Positions 17,410 to 28,230 are shown, counted from the stretch's first letter. The stretch is DNA of 64,000 bases from JAIBJN01 sp963748205 (GCA_963748205.1 CAVVIB010000004.1:62001-126000); one strand, 5' to 3'. The notes: a model not told the origin generated them from the sequence alone. Numbers and translations are program-made.

Positions 17410-18010
17410 GTGCGGCGCCGAATCGCGATAGCGATCCTCGTAGCCCTTGGCGGTTTCGTCTGGGCTGTCACACACTGGGCGACGCACAAGGCGGTCGCCG
17501 GCGCGCCGATCGCCACGCCGCACGACTCCCATGACCCGTCGCATGCTGCGCCGGTCGGGACCGGGTACCTGTCCACGTCGCTCACGCTCTGCCTCGCGCT
17601 CGCGCTCATGCTCGCGGCCACCGCTGCCCTCGGAACGCGCAGCCGGTCGGGACGGGGCCGGTCGCTCTGGCTCTTCGGCGTCGTGCCGGTGCTCGGGCTC
17701 CTGGTCGAGGCGGTCGCCGCTTCGCCCAGGACGCCGGCCGGGATCGTCTCCGGCCTCGTCGAGCTCGCGCCGCTCGCACTCGTCAGCCTGGTCGTCCAGG
17801 TTGCGGTCGCGCTGGTCGCGCTCCGAGTCGCACACGGAATCTTCGAGCTGGCCGAGGCCGTCGCCCGCGCCGTCGTCGGGCCGCAGGAGCACTGCGGGCG
17901 ACGACGGGCGCCTGAAGCTTGCGGTCGCGCGCTCCGACAGCGCGCCGTCCGCCCGCCTTTTCTCCTCCGGCAGCCAGCGCGGCCCACCCACGCCGCAGCC
18001 GGCCTTCTAG
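17410..18010 (+). CDS. four-helix membrane protein C of copper-linked trio, unknown (frameshifted here)
   Basis: About 199 aa after repair. TM1 ends in THWATHK (H-x3-H), the next loop is His-rich (HDSHDPSHAAP), and SLWLFGVVPVLGL matches protein A. The frame breaks at about 17892 (GPQE), and the next frame gives a tail ending QRGPPTPQPAF, close to protein A's ERGPPTPVVA, so a one-base insertion is likely. GTG 17410 fits the promoter and aligns with protein A's start; the ATG at 17384 lies inside the promoter spacer. Confidence 0.72.
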
Positions 18011-18248
18011 AGCGCCGGATCCCACCCGACCGCCCCACGCCCACGCCTGCCTGCCAGGGCGCGGGGGGATCGACCGGCACTCCTGAACGCCGTCGACATG
18101 GCTTCCCCACGGGCCTGCGTCGTCGTTCCCACCACCACCTCCGCGGCGACGCCGGCCCACTTCCAGAGGCTCCGGTCGCGCCCCGTCTCCCCCAGGGGCG
18201 GGCGCGGCCGGAAGTCTCGCACGTCTGCGGCCTCGCCGCGACCCCGGG
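18011..18248. other. 238-bp gap between convergent genes
   Basis: Between membrane protein C and the GntR gene. I find no credible coding frame, RNA or repeat in it. Confidence 0.5.
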
Positions 18249-19022
18249 TCAGGACTTGCGGATCGGCGCGCCCAGGCGGAGCGTCTGCTCCGCGACCTCG
18301 CCGAAGAGCGTCTGCCAGCGCCGGTGGAGAGCGGTCGCGAACTCCTCCTCGAGCGTGCGGAAGTGCTCGTCGAGGATGCCGGCGAGGGCCTTCAGGTCGC
18401 CGCTGCGCATCGCGTCCAGCTGGCGCTGGTGGATCTCGAGCGTCTCCCGGTCGTTCTCGATCCCGCCCTGGTAGGTGTCCCGGATCGGGGCGAGATCGGC
18501 CTCGATGTTGCGCATCGCGCTCTGAAGCGTCTTGTTGTGGCACGCGCGGATGACCGCGCGGTGGAACATCGCGTTCAGGCCCATGATGCGGGGCCGGTCG
18601 CCGATGTTCCGCGCGAGGAGCTCGACCGTCCGCTCGATGGCCGCGTAGTCCTCTTCCGTCGCCGCCTTCGAAGCCATGATCGTGACCGCGCCCTCGAGCA
18701 GCCGCCGCGCGCGCAGGACGTCGACCGCGTCCTCGGCTTCGACCGCGACGTTGTGGGTGATCGCGTCGACAGGGACGACATCCGAGGCGACGAAGATGCC
18801 TCCGCCCTTGCCTGCTCGCACGCGCAGGAGCCCGCTGCGCTCGAGCACCCGCAGCGCCTGCCGCAGGGTGGGCTTCGAGATCCCGAGCTGCCCGGCGAGC
18901 TGCTCCTCGGTCGGCAGCCGGTCGTCGAGATGGAGCGCGGCGCGCTCGATCCCTTCGAGAAGGTTCTCGATCGCCGCTTCGAACGTGCGGTACGTCCGCA
19001 CCGGCTCCACGAACACGGTCAC
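18249..19022 (-). CDS. GntR-family transcriptional regulator (FadR/FCD subfamily)
   Basis: 257 aa. N-terminal winged helix: DDRLPTEEQLAGQLGISKPTLRQALRVLERSGLL at about 34-67. The C-terminal all-helical FCD ligand domain carries the metal/ligand residues typical of the family (N-x-x-FH in GLNAMFHRAVIRACHN). FCD regulators usually sense organic acids. It lies next to glmS and the copper block; the target genes cannot be told from sequence. Confidence 0.87.
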   Translation of the reverse strand: MTVFVEPVRTYRTFEAAIENLLEGIERAALHLDDRLPTEEQLAGQLGISKPTLRQALRVLERSGLLRVRAGKGGGIFVASDVVPVDAITHNVAVEAEDAVDVLRARRLLEGAVTIMASKAATEEDYAAIERTVELLARNIGDRPRIMGLNAMFHRAVIRACHNKTLQSAMRNIEADLAPIRDTYQGGIENDRETLEIHQRQLDAMRSGDLKALAGILDEHFRTLEEEFATALHRRWQTLFGEVAEQTLRLGAPIRKS

Positions 19023-19095
19023 TGCTGCTGGGGCTTCCTGCTTCGTGTCTTCGACTACGCCCGCGGGCCGCGGACGGATGCTGCCGGAGGGCCGA

Positions 19096-20925
<1,830 letters not shown>

Positions 20926-21041
20926 TCGAAAACCCCTTCCGTCGCAGCCGGGGTCCCGACCCGACACTTATCCGTTTAACGCTCGCTGGAGCCTGTTCGT
21001 TCCCTTTTTGCGGGTCGAAAAAACTCAAGCCCGGCTGCTGC

Positions 21042-22310
21042 TCAGCCGAGCTCTCTCTGGACGAGAGGGACGATGGTACCACAGAGCTGCTGGGCTTCCG
21101 TGGCCGTTTCCGCCTCCGCGAGGACGCGAACGACGGGCTCCGTCCCGGACGGCCGCACGAGCACGCGGCCGCGCTCGCCGAGCTCCGAATTGATCCGTTC
21201 GACCTCGTCGAGAACCGAGGCCGGCAGCGCCTTACTGCGCACCGGGACGTTCTCCATCACCTGCGGGAAACGCTCGAACGCGGCGAGCTCGGCGAGGGGC
21301 CGCGCGCGCTCGACCAGCGCCCGGCAGAGGAGCAGGGCCGCGGCAAGGCCGTCCCCCGTCACGTGGCCGTTCAGGTAGATCACGTGCCCGGACTGCTCCC
21401 CGCCGAGGACGCCGCCGGCGGCCCTGAGAGCCTCGAGCACGTAGCGGTCGCCCACGTCGGTCGTCAGGACCTGGATTCCCTGCTCCCGCATGAGGCGGTG
21501 GAAGCCGAGGTTCGTCATCTGCGTGACGGCGACGAGGTCGACCTCGAGATGGGCCGCCAGCACTGCGAGGATCTGGTCGCCGTCGACCACGGTCCCACCC
21601 GCGTCGACCGCGAGGAGCCGGTCGCCGTCCCCGTCGAAGGCGACGCCGAGGTCGAAGTCTCCCGCGGCGACCGTGCGCGACAGGAGCCCCAGGTCGGTGG
21701 CGCCGCAGCCTTCGTTGATGTTCGTGCCGTCGGGCGCGTCACCGATCACGGTCAGCGCCGCCCCGAGCCGCTCGAAGACGGCCGGGCCGACCTCGGCCAT
21801 GGCGCCGTTGGCGCAGTCGACGACGATGCGGAGCCCTTCCAGCGGCCCTCCGAACCGCCCCGCCACCAGCTCGACGTAGCGCTCGCCGAGCCCCGGCGCG
21901 TCGGTGATCGATCCGGCCCGGCCCGAGCCGGCGCCGGCGTCGAGGAGCGCCTCGATCGCCTCCTCCTCGGCGTCCCCGAGCTTGAGCCCGTCGCGGAAGA
22001 GCTTGACCCCGTTGTACTCGGCGGGATTGTGGGAGGCGGAGACGACCGCTCCCGACTTCTCGGCGAGGAGCGCGATCGCCGGCGTCGGCAGCACGCCGCC
22101 CAGGCTGACGCTCGAGCCGCCCGCGGCGAGCCCCGAGGCAAGCGCCGCTTCGAGCGCAGGCCCGGAGGCGCGGGTGTCGCGGCCGACGAGCACCGCGTCG
22201 CCCGAGCTCCAGCGCGCGAACGCGTGGCCCAGGCGCTCGACGAGATCCTCCGTCAGCTCTGCGCCGACGACGCCCCGAACACCGTCCGTGCCGAAGTACT
22301 GCCGGGCCAC
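21042..22310 (-). CDS. glmM: phosphoglucosamine mutase
   Basis: 422 aa, slightly short for the family (about 445). Converts glucosamine-6-phosphate to glucosamine-1-phosphate. Motifs: YFGTDGVRG at the N-terminus, phospho-serine loop VVSASHNPAEYNG, metal loop DGDGDR and the phosphate-binding RPSGTEPVVRV. GTG start. It lies 16 bp from rpsI. Confidence 0.95.
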   Translation of the reverse strand: MARQYFGTDGVRGVVGAELTEDLVERLGHAFARWSSGDAVLVGRDTRASGPALEAALASGLAAGGSSVSLGGVLPTPAIALLAEKSGAVVSASHNPAEYNGVKLFRDGLKLGDAEEEAIEALLDAGAGSGRAGSITDAPGLGERYVELVAGRFGGPLEGLRIVVDCANGAMAEVGPAVFERLGAALTVIGDAPDGTNINEGCGATDLGLLSRTVAAGDFDLGVAFDGDGDRLLAVDAGGTVVDGDQILAVLAAHLEVDLVAVTQMTNLGFHRLMREQGIQVLTTDVGDRYVLEALRAAGGVLGGEQSGHVIYLNGHVTGDGLAAALLLCRALVERARPLAELAAFERFPQVMENVPVRSKALPASVLDEVERINSELGERGRVLVRPSGTEPVVRVLAEAETATEAQQLCGTIVPLVQRELG

Positions 22311-22326
22311 GCCCGTGAGCCGCCCG

Positions 22327-22722
22327 TCAGCGCTTCGAGAACTGCGGCGCCTTGCGCGCCTTGTGCAGTCCGGCCTTCTTGCGCTCGACGATGCGTGCGT
22401 CGCGCGTCAGGAAGCCCTCGCGCTTGAGCACGCCGCGGAGCTCAGGGTCAGCCTCGACGAGCGCGCGCGCGATCCCGTGGCGCAGGGCGCCGGCCTGGCC
22501 GCTCGGGCCGCCGCCGTGCAGGCGGGCTCGGAGGTCGAAGCGCCCCTCGACGCCGGCGACGCGCAGCGGCGCGGTGGCCGTCGTGCGGAGCGCATCGCGC
22601 GGGAAGTACTCCTCGAGCGTGCGCCCGTTGATCCATGTCGTCCCGTCGCCGGGACGAAGGATCACGCGCGCCACGGAGGTCTTCCGCTTGCCCGTGCCCT
22701 GGTATTGCGCGATCTCGGCCAT
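22327..22722 (-). CDS. rpsI: 30S ribosomal protein S9
   Basis: 131 aa. GTGKRKTSVARV at the N-terminus and the C-terminal KKAGLHKARKAPQFSKR are diagnostic; the last Arg contacts P-site tRNA. An AGGGGAG precedes the ATG. It follows rplM by 10 bp, the standard two-gene operon. Confidence 0.96.
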   Translation of the reverse strand: MAEIAQYQGTGKRKTSVARVILRPGDGTTWINGRTLEEYFPRDALRTTATAPLRVAGVEGRFDLRARLHGGGPSGQAGALRHGIARALVEADPELRGVLKREGFLTRDARIVERKKAGLHKARKAPQFSKR

Positions 22723-22732
22723 TCAGTCTCCC

Positions 22733-23167
22733 CTAGTCGTCCAGCGGGAGCGGTTGCGGGTTCTGAGCCTCGTGCGGGTGCTCCGGCCCCGCATAGACCT
22801 TCAGCTTCGTGATCTGGCGGCGGGCGAGCCGGTTGCGCGGCAGCATGCCCTTGACCGCCTTGCGCAGCACCTCGGTCGGCCGCCGCTCGAGCTGCTCGGC
22901 GAGCGTGCGCGACCGCAGCCCACCCGGATACCCGGAGTGGCGGTAGTAGCGCTTCTGCTCGAGCTTCTTGCCCGTCACGGCGATCTTCTCCGCGTTCACG
23001 ACGACGACGAAGTCGCCCGTGTCGACGTGCGGCGTGTACTGCGGCTTGCGCTTCCCGCGCAGCGTGTCGGCGATCTGCGTGGCGAGCCGACCCAGGGTCT
23101 TACCCTCGGCGTCGACGACGTACCAGCGCTGCTCGATCTCTTTGGGCTTGGCGGTATAGGTCTTCAT
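22733..23167 (-). CDS. rplM: 50S ribosomal protein L13
   Basis: 144 aa. MKTYTAKPKEIEQRWYVVDA, GRLATQIADTLRGK and GMLPRNRLARRQ are canonical. The ATG at 23167 is 12 nt after a stable hairpin and has no visible Shine-Dalgarno, which is unusual for a ribosomal protein gene. Confidence 0.95.
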   Translation of the reverse strand: MKTYTAKPKEIEQRWYVVDAEGKTLGRLATQIADTLRGKRKPQYTPHVDTGDFVVVVNAEKIAVTGKKLEQKRYYRHSGYPGGLRSRTLAEQLERRPTEVLRKAVKGMLPRNRLARRQITKLKVYAGPEHPHEAQNPQPLPLDD

Positions 23168-23175
23168 CACACAGA

Positions 23176-23200
23176 AAAGCGGCGGACAAGGCGTCCGCCG
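23176..23200 (-). terminator. hairpin plus T run before rplM: terminator or ribosomal leader
   Basis: On the minus strand CGGCGGAC-N5-GTCCGCCG is followed by CTTTT, an intrinsic terminator for the MFS gene ending at 23221. Because rplM starts 12 nt later it could also act as an autoregulatory leader. Confidence 0.6.
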
Positions 23201-23220
23201 AGGCCGGATTCTAGCAGCCG

Positions 23221-24471
23221 TCAATCGGCTACGGAGGGCCTCGCTTCGGCTCTCCCGGCGGAGCCGCGGCGAGCGATCCAGAGCGCCGGCAGGACCACGA
23301 GCACCGTACCGCCGATCGCGAGGGCGCCGACTCCGATCACGGTCAGGGCATAGCCGCCGAGCAGCGCGAGGCTCGCGCCGGTCATGCCCGCGAGGAGGTC
23401 GTTGAAGCCGAGGAGCTTCCCGCGCTCCCAGGGAAACGTGCAATCGGCCATCTGGGCCGTCGCGGCGACGAAGGAGAGGTTCCACCCGAGTCCGATGCCG
23501 AACAGCGCGACTGCGGTGGCGGGCACGCTCTCGATCCAGAGGAGGCTCGCGACCGAGACCGCCATGATCCCGAGCCCGCCGATCAGCGCGGGAGGCCGCC
23601 CGATCCGGTCGATCAGGTCTCCGACGAAGAGCACGAGCGCGTACATGCCGAGCACGTGGGCGCCGATGATCGGGAAGACCGACTCGGCGGAATGATTGTG
23701 ATGGTCGACGACGACCGCGCCGGTGAGGGTCATCACGCCGACCATGACCCCAAAGCTCGCCTGGGCGGCGAGGACGGACGGAATGACGCCCGGCCTCAGC
23801 AGGATCTCCTTCAAGGGCGCCGCCGGGCGCACGTCGGCGTCCGGGGTTCCGATCGCCAGTGCCTCGGCGATGCGCTTCGGGTCGGGTCGCACGAAGAGAA
23901 CGAGGACGAGGCCCACGATGGTGAAGCAGGAGCCCGCGAGCCAGAGGAGCGCGAGCGTGTCGCCGTCGAGCTCTCGGCCGGAGAGGAGCGGGCTGAAGAC
24001 GGCCGGGCCGAGGATGGCCCCGAAGACCGCGCCGACGAGGACGTACGAGATCCCACGCGCACGCCGGGCCGGCGGGTACATGTCGGCGGCGGCCGTGCGC
24101 GCGAGCAGCGCTGTCCCACCCGCGGTGCCGACGCAGATCAGCCCGATGAAGACCGGGGTAGCCGACTCCAGGGCGCTCCCGAGCGCTGCGAGCCCGCCGC
24201 CGAGCGTCCCGATCACGAAGCCGGTGGCGATCACGGGCACCCTGCCGAACCGGTCCATCGCCCGTCCGGCCGGGAGGGCTGCGAGCGCTCCCGACGCGAG
24301 CACGATCGCGGGCCCGAGGCCGAGCAGCCCCTTGACGCCGATCACGAGCACGAACGTCAGCGATGCGACCGCGGCCGAGAGCTGCATCATCCCCGAGTTC
24401 GCCGCGAGCGAGGCCGAGAGGAGCGCAGTGTTGCGCCGGATCGGAAGATCGGGAGGCGGGGCCGCAGACAT
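23221..24471 (-). CDS. major facilitator superfamily transporter
   Basis: 416 aa, twelve predicted helices. The MFS motif A appears as ALPAGRAMDRFGRVPVIATG between helices 2 and 3, and again as VGDLIDRIGRPPALIGG in the second half. Drug-exporter-like, substrate unknown. The ATG overlaps the stop of the uracil-DNA glycosylase gene (TGATG), so they are one transcript. Confidence 0.85.
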   Translation of the reverse strand: MSAAPPPDLPIRRNTALLSASLAANSGMMQLSAAVASLTFVLVIGVKGLLGLGPAIVLASGALAALPAGRAMDRFGRVPVIATGFVIGTLGGGLAALGSALESATPVFIGLICVGTAGGTALLARTAAADMYPPARRARGISYVLVGAVFGAILGPAVFSPLLSGRELDGDTLALLWLAGSCFTIVGLVLVLFVRPDPKRIAEALAIGTPDADVRPAAPLKEILLRPGVIPSVLAAQASFGVMVGVMTLTGAVVVDHHNHSAESVFPIIGAHVLGMYALVLFVGDLIDRIGRPPALIGGLGIMAVSVASLLWIESVPATAVALFGIGLGWNLSFVAATAQMADCTFPWERGKLLGFNDLLAGMTGASLALLGGYALTVIGVGALAIGGTVLVVLPALWIARRGSAGRAEARPSVAD

Positions 24472-25007
24472 CAGGACGAAGCGTAGTCCGCCAGGCCCTC
24501 TCTGAAGCGGGTGGCACCACCGTGGGAGGGATGCCGGACGTACGGCCCGCCGAGCGCGCGCTGCGCGACCCGACCGATCGCGACCACCGTCCGGCCGCGG
24601 GCGAGCTCGCGCACGAAGCGCATCCCGGCCTCGGTCTCGCCGCGCGCCGGCGCCCGGTTCGAGCTCGGCCGGCCGGGACGGTGCGGATGGGTCGGGACGA
24701 CGTTCCAGAGGAGCACGTCGTCGGCGAGGCCAAGCTCGGCGAGCACGCGGTGGACGATCGTCGCGCTCGCCTCGCCCGGCGGCTCGCCGCTCAGCTGGCG
24801 CTCGGACGTGAACGGGAGGCCGCTCACGCGTGCGCCGCGGTAGCCGGCCGCCTCGCCGACGAGCAGCAGGCGCGCGGCCCGGCGCTCCTCGAGGTAGGCG
24901 GCGAGCCGCTCGCGCCGCAGCTCCGCCCGCTCGCCCTCGCGGTAGAAGTTGAACGTCGCGCCGATGCGGGCCGCCGCGAGGTCGGAAACAAAGGTCTCGA
25001 CCCGCAT
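24471..25007 (-). CDS. uracil-DNA glycosylase superfamily protein
   Basis: 178 aa. Motif 1-like LLLVGEAAGYRGARVSGLPFTS, NVVPTHPHRPG...SNRAPARGET, and motif 3 VRHPSHGG (His of the uracil pocket). Lacks the four Fe-S cysteines of family 4 enzymes, so it may belong to another branch. Removes uracil from DNA by family inference. Starts at ATG with TAGGCT 9 nt upstream. Confidence 0.78.
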   Translation of the reverse strand: MRVETFVSDLAAARIGATFNFYREGERAELRRERLAAYLEERRAARLLLVGEAAGYRGARVSGLPFTSERQLSGEPPGEASATIVHRVLAELGLADDVLLWNVVPTHPHRPGRPSSNRAPARGETEAGMRFVRELARGRTVVAIGRVAQRALGGPYVRHPSHGGATRFREGLADYASS

Positions 25008-25015
25008 CGGCCGCG

Positions 25016-25022
25016 TAGCCTA
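25016..25022. promoter_or_regulatory. overlapping divergent -10 boxes
   Basis: TAGCCTA reads as TAGCCT on the plus strand (8 nt before the MFS GTG at 25030) and TAGGCT on the minus strand (9 nt before the uracil-DNA glycosylase ATG at 25007). One element may serve both genes. Confidence 0.5.
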
Positions 25023-25029
25023 CCGCCCC

Positions 25030-26157
25030 GTGCGCCGCATCACCTTCCCGCTCTACGTCGGCGGCTTCCTCGGCCCGTTCGGCGGCGCGATGCTGATCGC
25101 GATCATCCCCAACGTCGCCGACGGGCTCGACGCGTCCCTGACCCAGGTGGCCGCGGCGATCACCGCATACATGGTTCCGTTCGCCGTGCTCCAGCTCTTT
25201 TCCGGGACGGTTGCGGAGCGGCTCGGCCCTCGCCGCGTGGTCCGGGCCGGGTACATCGGCTTCGGCGCGGCGGCTCTAGGGTGCGCGCTGGCGCCCGAGA
25301 TCTGGAGCTTCCTGGCCGCCCGCGCGGTGATGGGCGCCTCGAACGCGTTCCTCTCCCCCATCCTCCTCGCCGCGCTGTCGGAGGTGGCCGCGCCCGCCGT
25401 CCTCGGCCGCACGGTCGGCACATTCGCGGCCGCGCAGACCGCCGGGCTCACCTTCGCGCCGGTGCTGGGCGGCGTGCTCGGCGAAGTCTCGTGGCGCCTC
25501 GCCTTCGTCCTCGTGGCCGTCGTCTCGGCCATCCTCGCCCTGCCGCGCCAGACGCTCGGCGCGGCCGAGCGCCCGAGCTCGGACGGCCCGCGGGCGTCGC
25601 TTCGCGCGCTCGTCAACCGCTGGATCGCCCTCCTCGCCTCGCAGGCCATGCTCGGGTACCTCGGCTTCACGGCGATCGGCTTCGTGCTCGTGCTCGTCGC
25701 CGCCGACGAGTTCGCGCTGGGGTCGAGCGCGCGCGGGCTCCTCGTCGCCGGCTACGGGGTCGGCGGGATCCTGCTGGGCCGTTACGCCGGCTCGGTCGTC
25801 GACCGGGTCGGGCGCCCGTCGGCGGCGCTCGGCGGCTCGATTGCGTGCACGGTCGGGGTCGTCGGCCTGATCTTCGCGCCGAACGTCTGGGCCTTCGCTC
25901 TCGTCTACTTCCTCATCGGGTGTGCGTCCACGTTCGTCTGGGCAGGCCTGAACACGATCGCCGTGGAGTCGTTCCCCGAGAACCGCGCCGGGGCCACTTC
26001 GGCCTACAGCGCGTTCAAGTTCGCGGGCGTGGCGATCGCGCCGCTCGTCTACGTGCCCCTCTTCCACGTCGACACCAGACTCCCGTTCGTGCTCGCCACG
26101 GCCTTCTCGGCACTGCTCGCGGTGCTCATCCTCCCCTGGTTCAGGCGCTACCGATGA
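25030..26157 (+). CDS. major facilitator superfamily transporter
   Basis: 375 aa, twelve helices. Motif A copy VAERLGPRRVVRAGYIGFG and, in the second half, YAGSVVDRVGRPSAALGG. Resembles MFS multidrug exporters; substrate unknown. GTG 25030 is chosen because of the promoter element 8 nt upstream. The stop overlaps the acylphosphatase start (ATGA). Confidence 0.83.
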   Translation: MRRITFPLYVGGFLGPFGGAMLIAIIPNVADGLDASLTQVAAAITAYMVPFAVLQLFSGTVAERLGPRRVVRAGYIGFGAAALGCALAPEIWSFLAARAVMGASNAFLSPILLAALSEVAAPAVLGRTVGTFAAAQTAGLTFAPVLGGVLGEVSWRLAFVLVAVVSAILALPRQTLGAAERPSSDGPRASLRALVNRWIALLASQAMLGYLGFTAIGFVLVLVAADEFALGSSARGLLVAGYGVGGILLGRYAGSVVDRVGRPSAALGGSIACTVGVVGLIFAPNVWAFALVYFLIGCASTFVWAGLNTIAVESFPENRAGATSAYSAFKFAGVAIAPLVYVPLFHVDTRLPFVLATAFSALLAVLILPWFRRYR

Positions 26158-26417
26158 GGCGCCGCGTCGTCGTCCACGGGCTCGTCCAGGGCGTGTTCTT
26201 CCGGGACACGGTGCGGCGGCACGCGCAATCGCACGGCGTCGCCGGCTGGGTGCGGAACAACCCGGACGGAACGGTCGAGGCGGTCTTCGAAGGCGAGCCC
26301 GAGGCCGTCGAGCGGCTCGTCGCCTTCGTCCACGAGGGCCCGAGCGGCGCGATCGTCGAGCGCGTCGACGTCATCGACGAGGCGGGCGAAGGGCTCTCGG
26401 GCTTCTCCATTCGCTGA
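26154..26417 (+). CDS. acyP: acylphosphatase
   Basis: 87 aa. The signature VHGLVQGVFFRDTVRRHA contains the catalytic Arg, and GWVRNNPDGTVEAVFEG contains the catalytic Asn. Hydrolyses carboxyl-phosphate bonds in the cytoplasm. Translationally coupled to the upstream transporter. Confidence 0.93.
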   Translation: MRRRVVVHGLVQGVFFRDTVRRHAQSHGVAGWVRNNPDGTVEAVFEGEPEAVERLVAFVHEGPSGAIVERVDVIDEAGEGLSGFSIR

Positions 26418-26470
26418 GAGTGGAACCCAGCGGCGCCGGCGGGTGTAGAAGCGGCGAGAGGAGGAATCGC

Positions 26471-27082
26471 ATGAGACGAATCCTGATTGCAGCAATCGCC
26501 GCCGGCGCCCTCTACCAGGCGGGCGTGGCGAGCGCGGGGTGCATGGCGACCGTCGGCCTCGCCCCACCCCCGCAGGGCATCGCTCCGGGAACGACCTGGT
26601 CGGCGGAGATCACCGTGCTCCAGCACGGGATCAACCCCCTCCCGAACCAGAAGACGGCCGAGCCGACGCTCACGATCGTGAACGCGAAGTCGGGTGCCGA
26701 GCAGACCTTCGTCGCACGACGGACGAAGGACCCGGCGGTCTACGTGGCCAACGTGGTCTTCCCGGCCGCGGGGAGCTGGCGCTACGAGGTGTTCGACGAC
26801 TTCACGAGCGACGCGAGCGGGCCGGTTCCGTGCTCGCAGACGCACACGTTCGCCGCCGTAGACGTCGGCGGGCCCGCGGGCGGCGGAAGCCAGACGCCGC
26901 CGAGCTCGGGCGAGCCGGCGCCCTCTCCGGCACAGCCCGTTCCCTCGGCGGCCACGGGCGACGACGGGAGCTTCCCGGTCTGGCCCGTCGTGGGCGCGGT
27001 GCTCGCCGGGCTGGCAGCCATCGCGGCGTCACTGCTCCTGGTACGCAGGCGCCGTGGACACTCGGAGGTTGCCGCGCACTAG
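26471..27082 (+). CDS. secreted, C-terminally anchored protein with beta-sandwich domain, unknown
   Basis: 203 aa. Signal peptide 1-23 (cut near ASA-GCM), a beta-rich domain of about 100 residues with two or three Cys, a Pro/Ser/Gly linker (about 135-165), a membrane helix (about 172-192) and a final RRRRG. The layout parallels YcnI at 16.6 kb, and the domain resembles YtkA/FixH-like folds, but function is not clear. The ATG has GAGGAGGAA 6 nt upstream. Confidence 0.72.
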   Translation: MRRILIAAIAAGALYQAGVASAGCMATVGLAPPPQGIAPGTTWSAEITVLQHGINPLPNQKTAEPTLTIVNAKSGAEQTFVARRTKDPAVYVANVVFPAAGSWRYEVFDDFTSDASGPVPCSQTHTFAAVDVGGPAGGGSQTPPSSGEPAPSPAQPVPSAATGDDGSFPVWPVVGAVLAGLAAIAASLLLVRRRRGHSEVAAH

Positions 27083-28230
27083 ACGGGGATTCGGCGCATG
27101 AGGCCCGCGCCCACCAGCGGCAGGAGGGCGGCGAGGCCGAAGGCGAGGCCCCAGGAGGTGGACTCGACGAGCAGGGCGAAGACGGGCGGCGCGAGGCCCG
27201 AGGCGACGGCAAGGCCCGTCTGCTGGAAGCCGAGCGCCGCCCCGGCTCGGCTGCGGCCGGCGAGCTCGGCGGCGGCCGTGAAGGAGAGGCCGTTCCAGGA
27301 CTGCGAGAGCGCGCCGGCGACGAGGAACGCCGGGATGAAGAGCGCGAGCGGCGCCGAGGTCAGCGCGGCACTCACGGCGAGCGAGACGGAGAGCGCGAAC
27401 GCGAGCCTGAGGAGCGGCTCGATCCGCCGGCCGATGCGGTCCGACCAGCGCCCCACGATGATGCGCAGGGCGGCGCCGATCAGCTGCATGCCCGCGAAGA
27501 CCGCCGCGGCCGCCGTCGTCGAGAGCCCGCGCACGCCGTGCAGGAAGAGGACGGTGAAGGCCATGATGCTGATCTGGGCGAGCACGATCAGGCCGCTCCC
27601 CACGGCGAGCCGCCACATCCGCGCGTCGCGCAGCGGGTTGCCGATCTCCTCCAGCAGAACCCCCTCCTCCGGCGGCGCTTCGCGGAGCCCGATCGCCCCC
27701 GTGACCGCCGTCGCCAGGCACGCGCCCGCGAGCACGAGGAGGCCGGCCTGCGTCCCGCCCGCGTCCGCGATCGGCGGCAGCGCGAGCGCGGCCGCGGCGC
27801 CGCCCAGGGGAAGCGCCGTCTGCCGGATCCCGAGCGCGAAGCCCCGCTCGGCCGGGTGGAACCAGCTCATGACCGCGCGCCCGCTCGCCGCGTTCACGCT
27901 GGCCCCAGCACCGCCGGCCAGGACGAGCGTGACGACGAGCACCGCGTACTCGGACGTGTAGGCGGCCGCCACCAGCGCGAGGGCGGCCATGGCCAGCCCG
28001 GACGCGAGGACCCACCGCTCCCCCAGCCGGTCGGTGAGCAGGCCCCACGGCAGAAGCGTCACCACCGACCCGATGCTGATCGCCGCCAGGACGACGCCCA
28101 CCTCGGGCAGCGAGAGCCCGTACTCGTCGCGGAGCTGCGGCGCCATCACGGGGATCCCGAGGAAGACGGCCGAGTAGCTCGCCTGGGCGAGCGTCCCGAG
28201 CGCGAGGATCGTCCACCGGTACCGGCTCAC
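27079..28230 (-). CDS. major facilitator superfamily transporter
   Basis: 383 aa, twelve helices. The motif A region is WGLLTDRLGERWVLASGLAMA, repeated in the second half as VGRWSDRIGRRIEPLLRL. GTG start. Converges on the secreted protein at 26471 with a 4-bp overlap. Substrate unknown. Confidence 0.83.
   Translation of the reverse strand: MSRYRWTILALGTLAQASYSAVFLGIPVMAPQLRDEYGLSLPEVGVVLAAISIGSVVTLLPWGLLTDRLGERWVLASGLAMAALALVAAAYTSEYAVLVVTLVLAGGAGASVNAASGRAVMSWFHPAERGFALGIRQTALPLGGAAAALALPPIADAGGTQAGLLVLAGACLATAVTGAIGLREAPPEEGVLLEEIGNPLRDARMWRLAVGSGLIVLAQISIMAFTVLFLHGVRGLSTTAAAAVFAGMQLIGAALRIIVGRWSDRIGRRIEPLLRLAFALSVSLAVSAALTSAPLALFIPAFLVAGALSQSWNGLSFTAAAELAGRSRAGAALGFQQTGLAVASGLAPPVFALLVESTSWGLAFGLAALLPLVGAGLMRRIPV

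Noticed and set aside
18011..18248. Small protein on the minus strand ending near 18007
   Set aside because: Arg/Gly-rich antiframe with no start signal and no recognisable motif.
20926..21041. glmS ribozyme or other riboswitch near glmS
   Set aside because: No conserved core, and the region between glmM and glmS is too short and lacks the pairing pattern.
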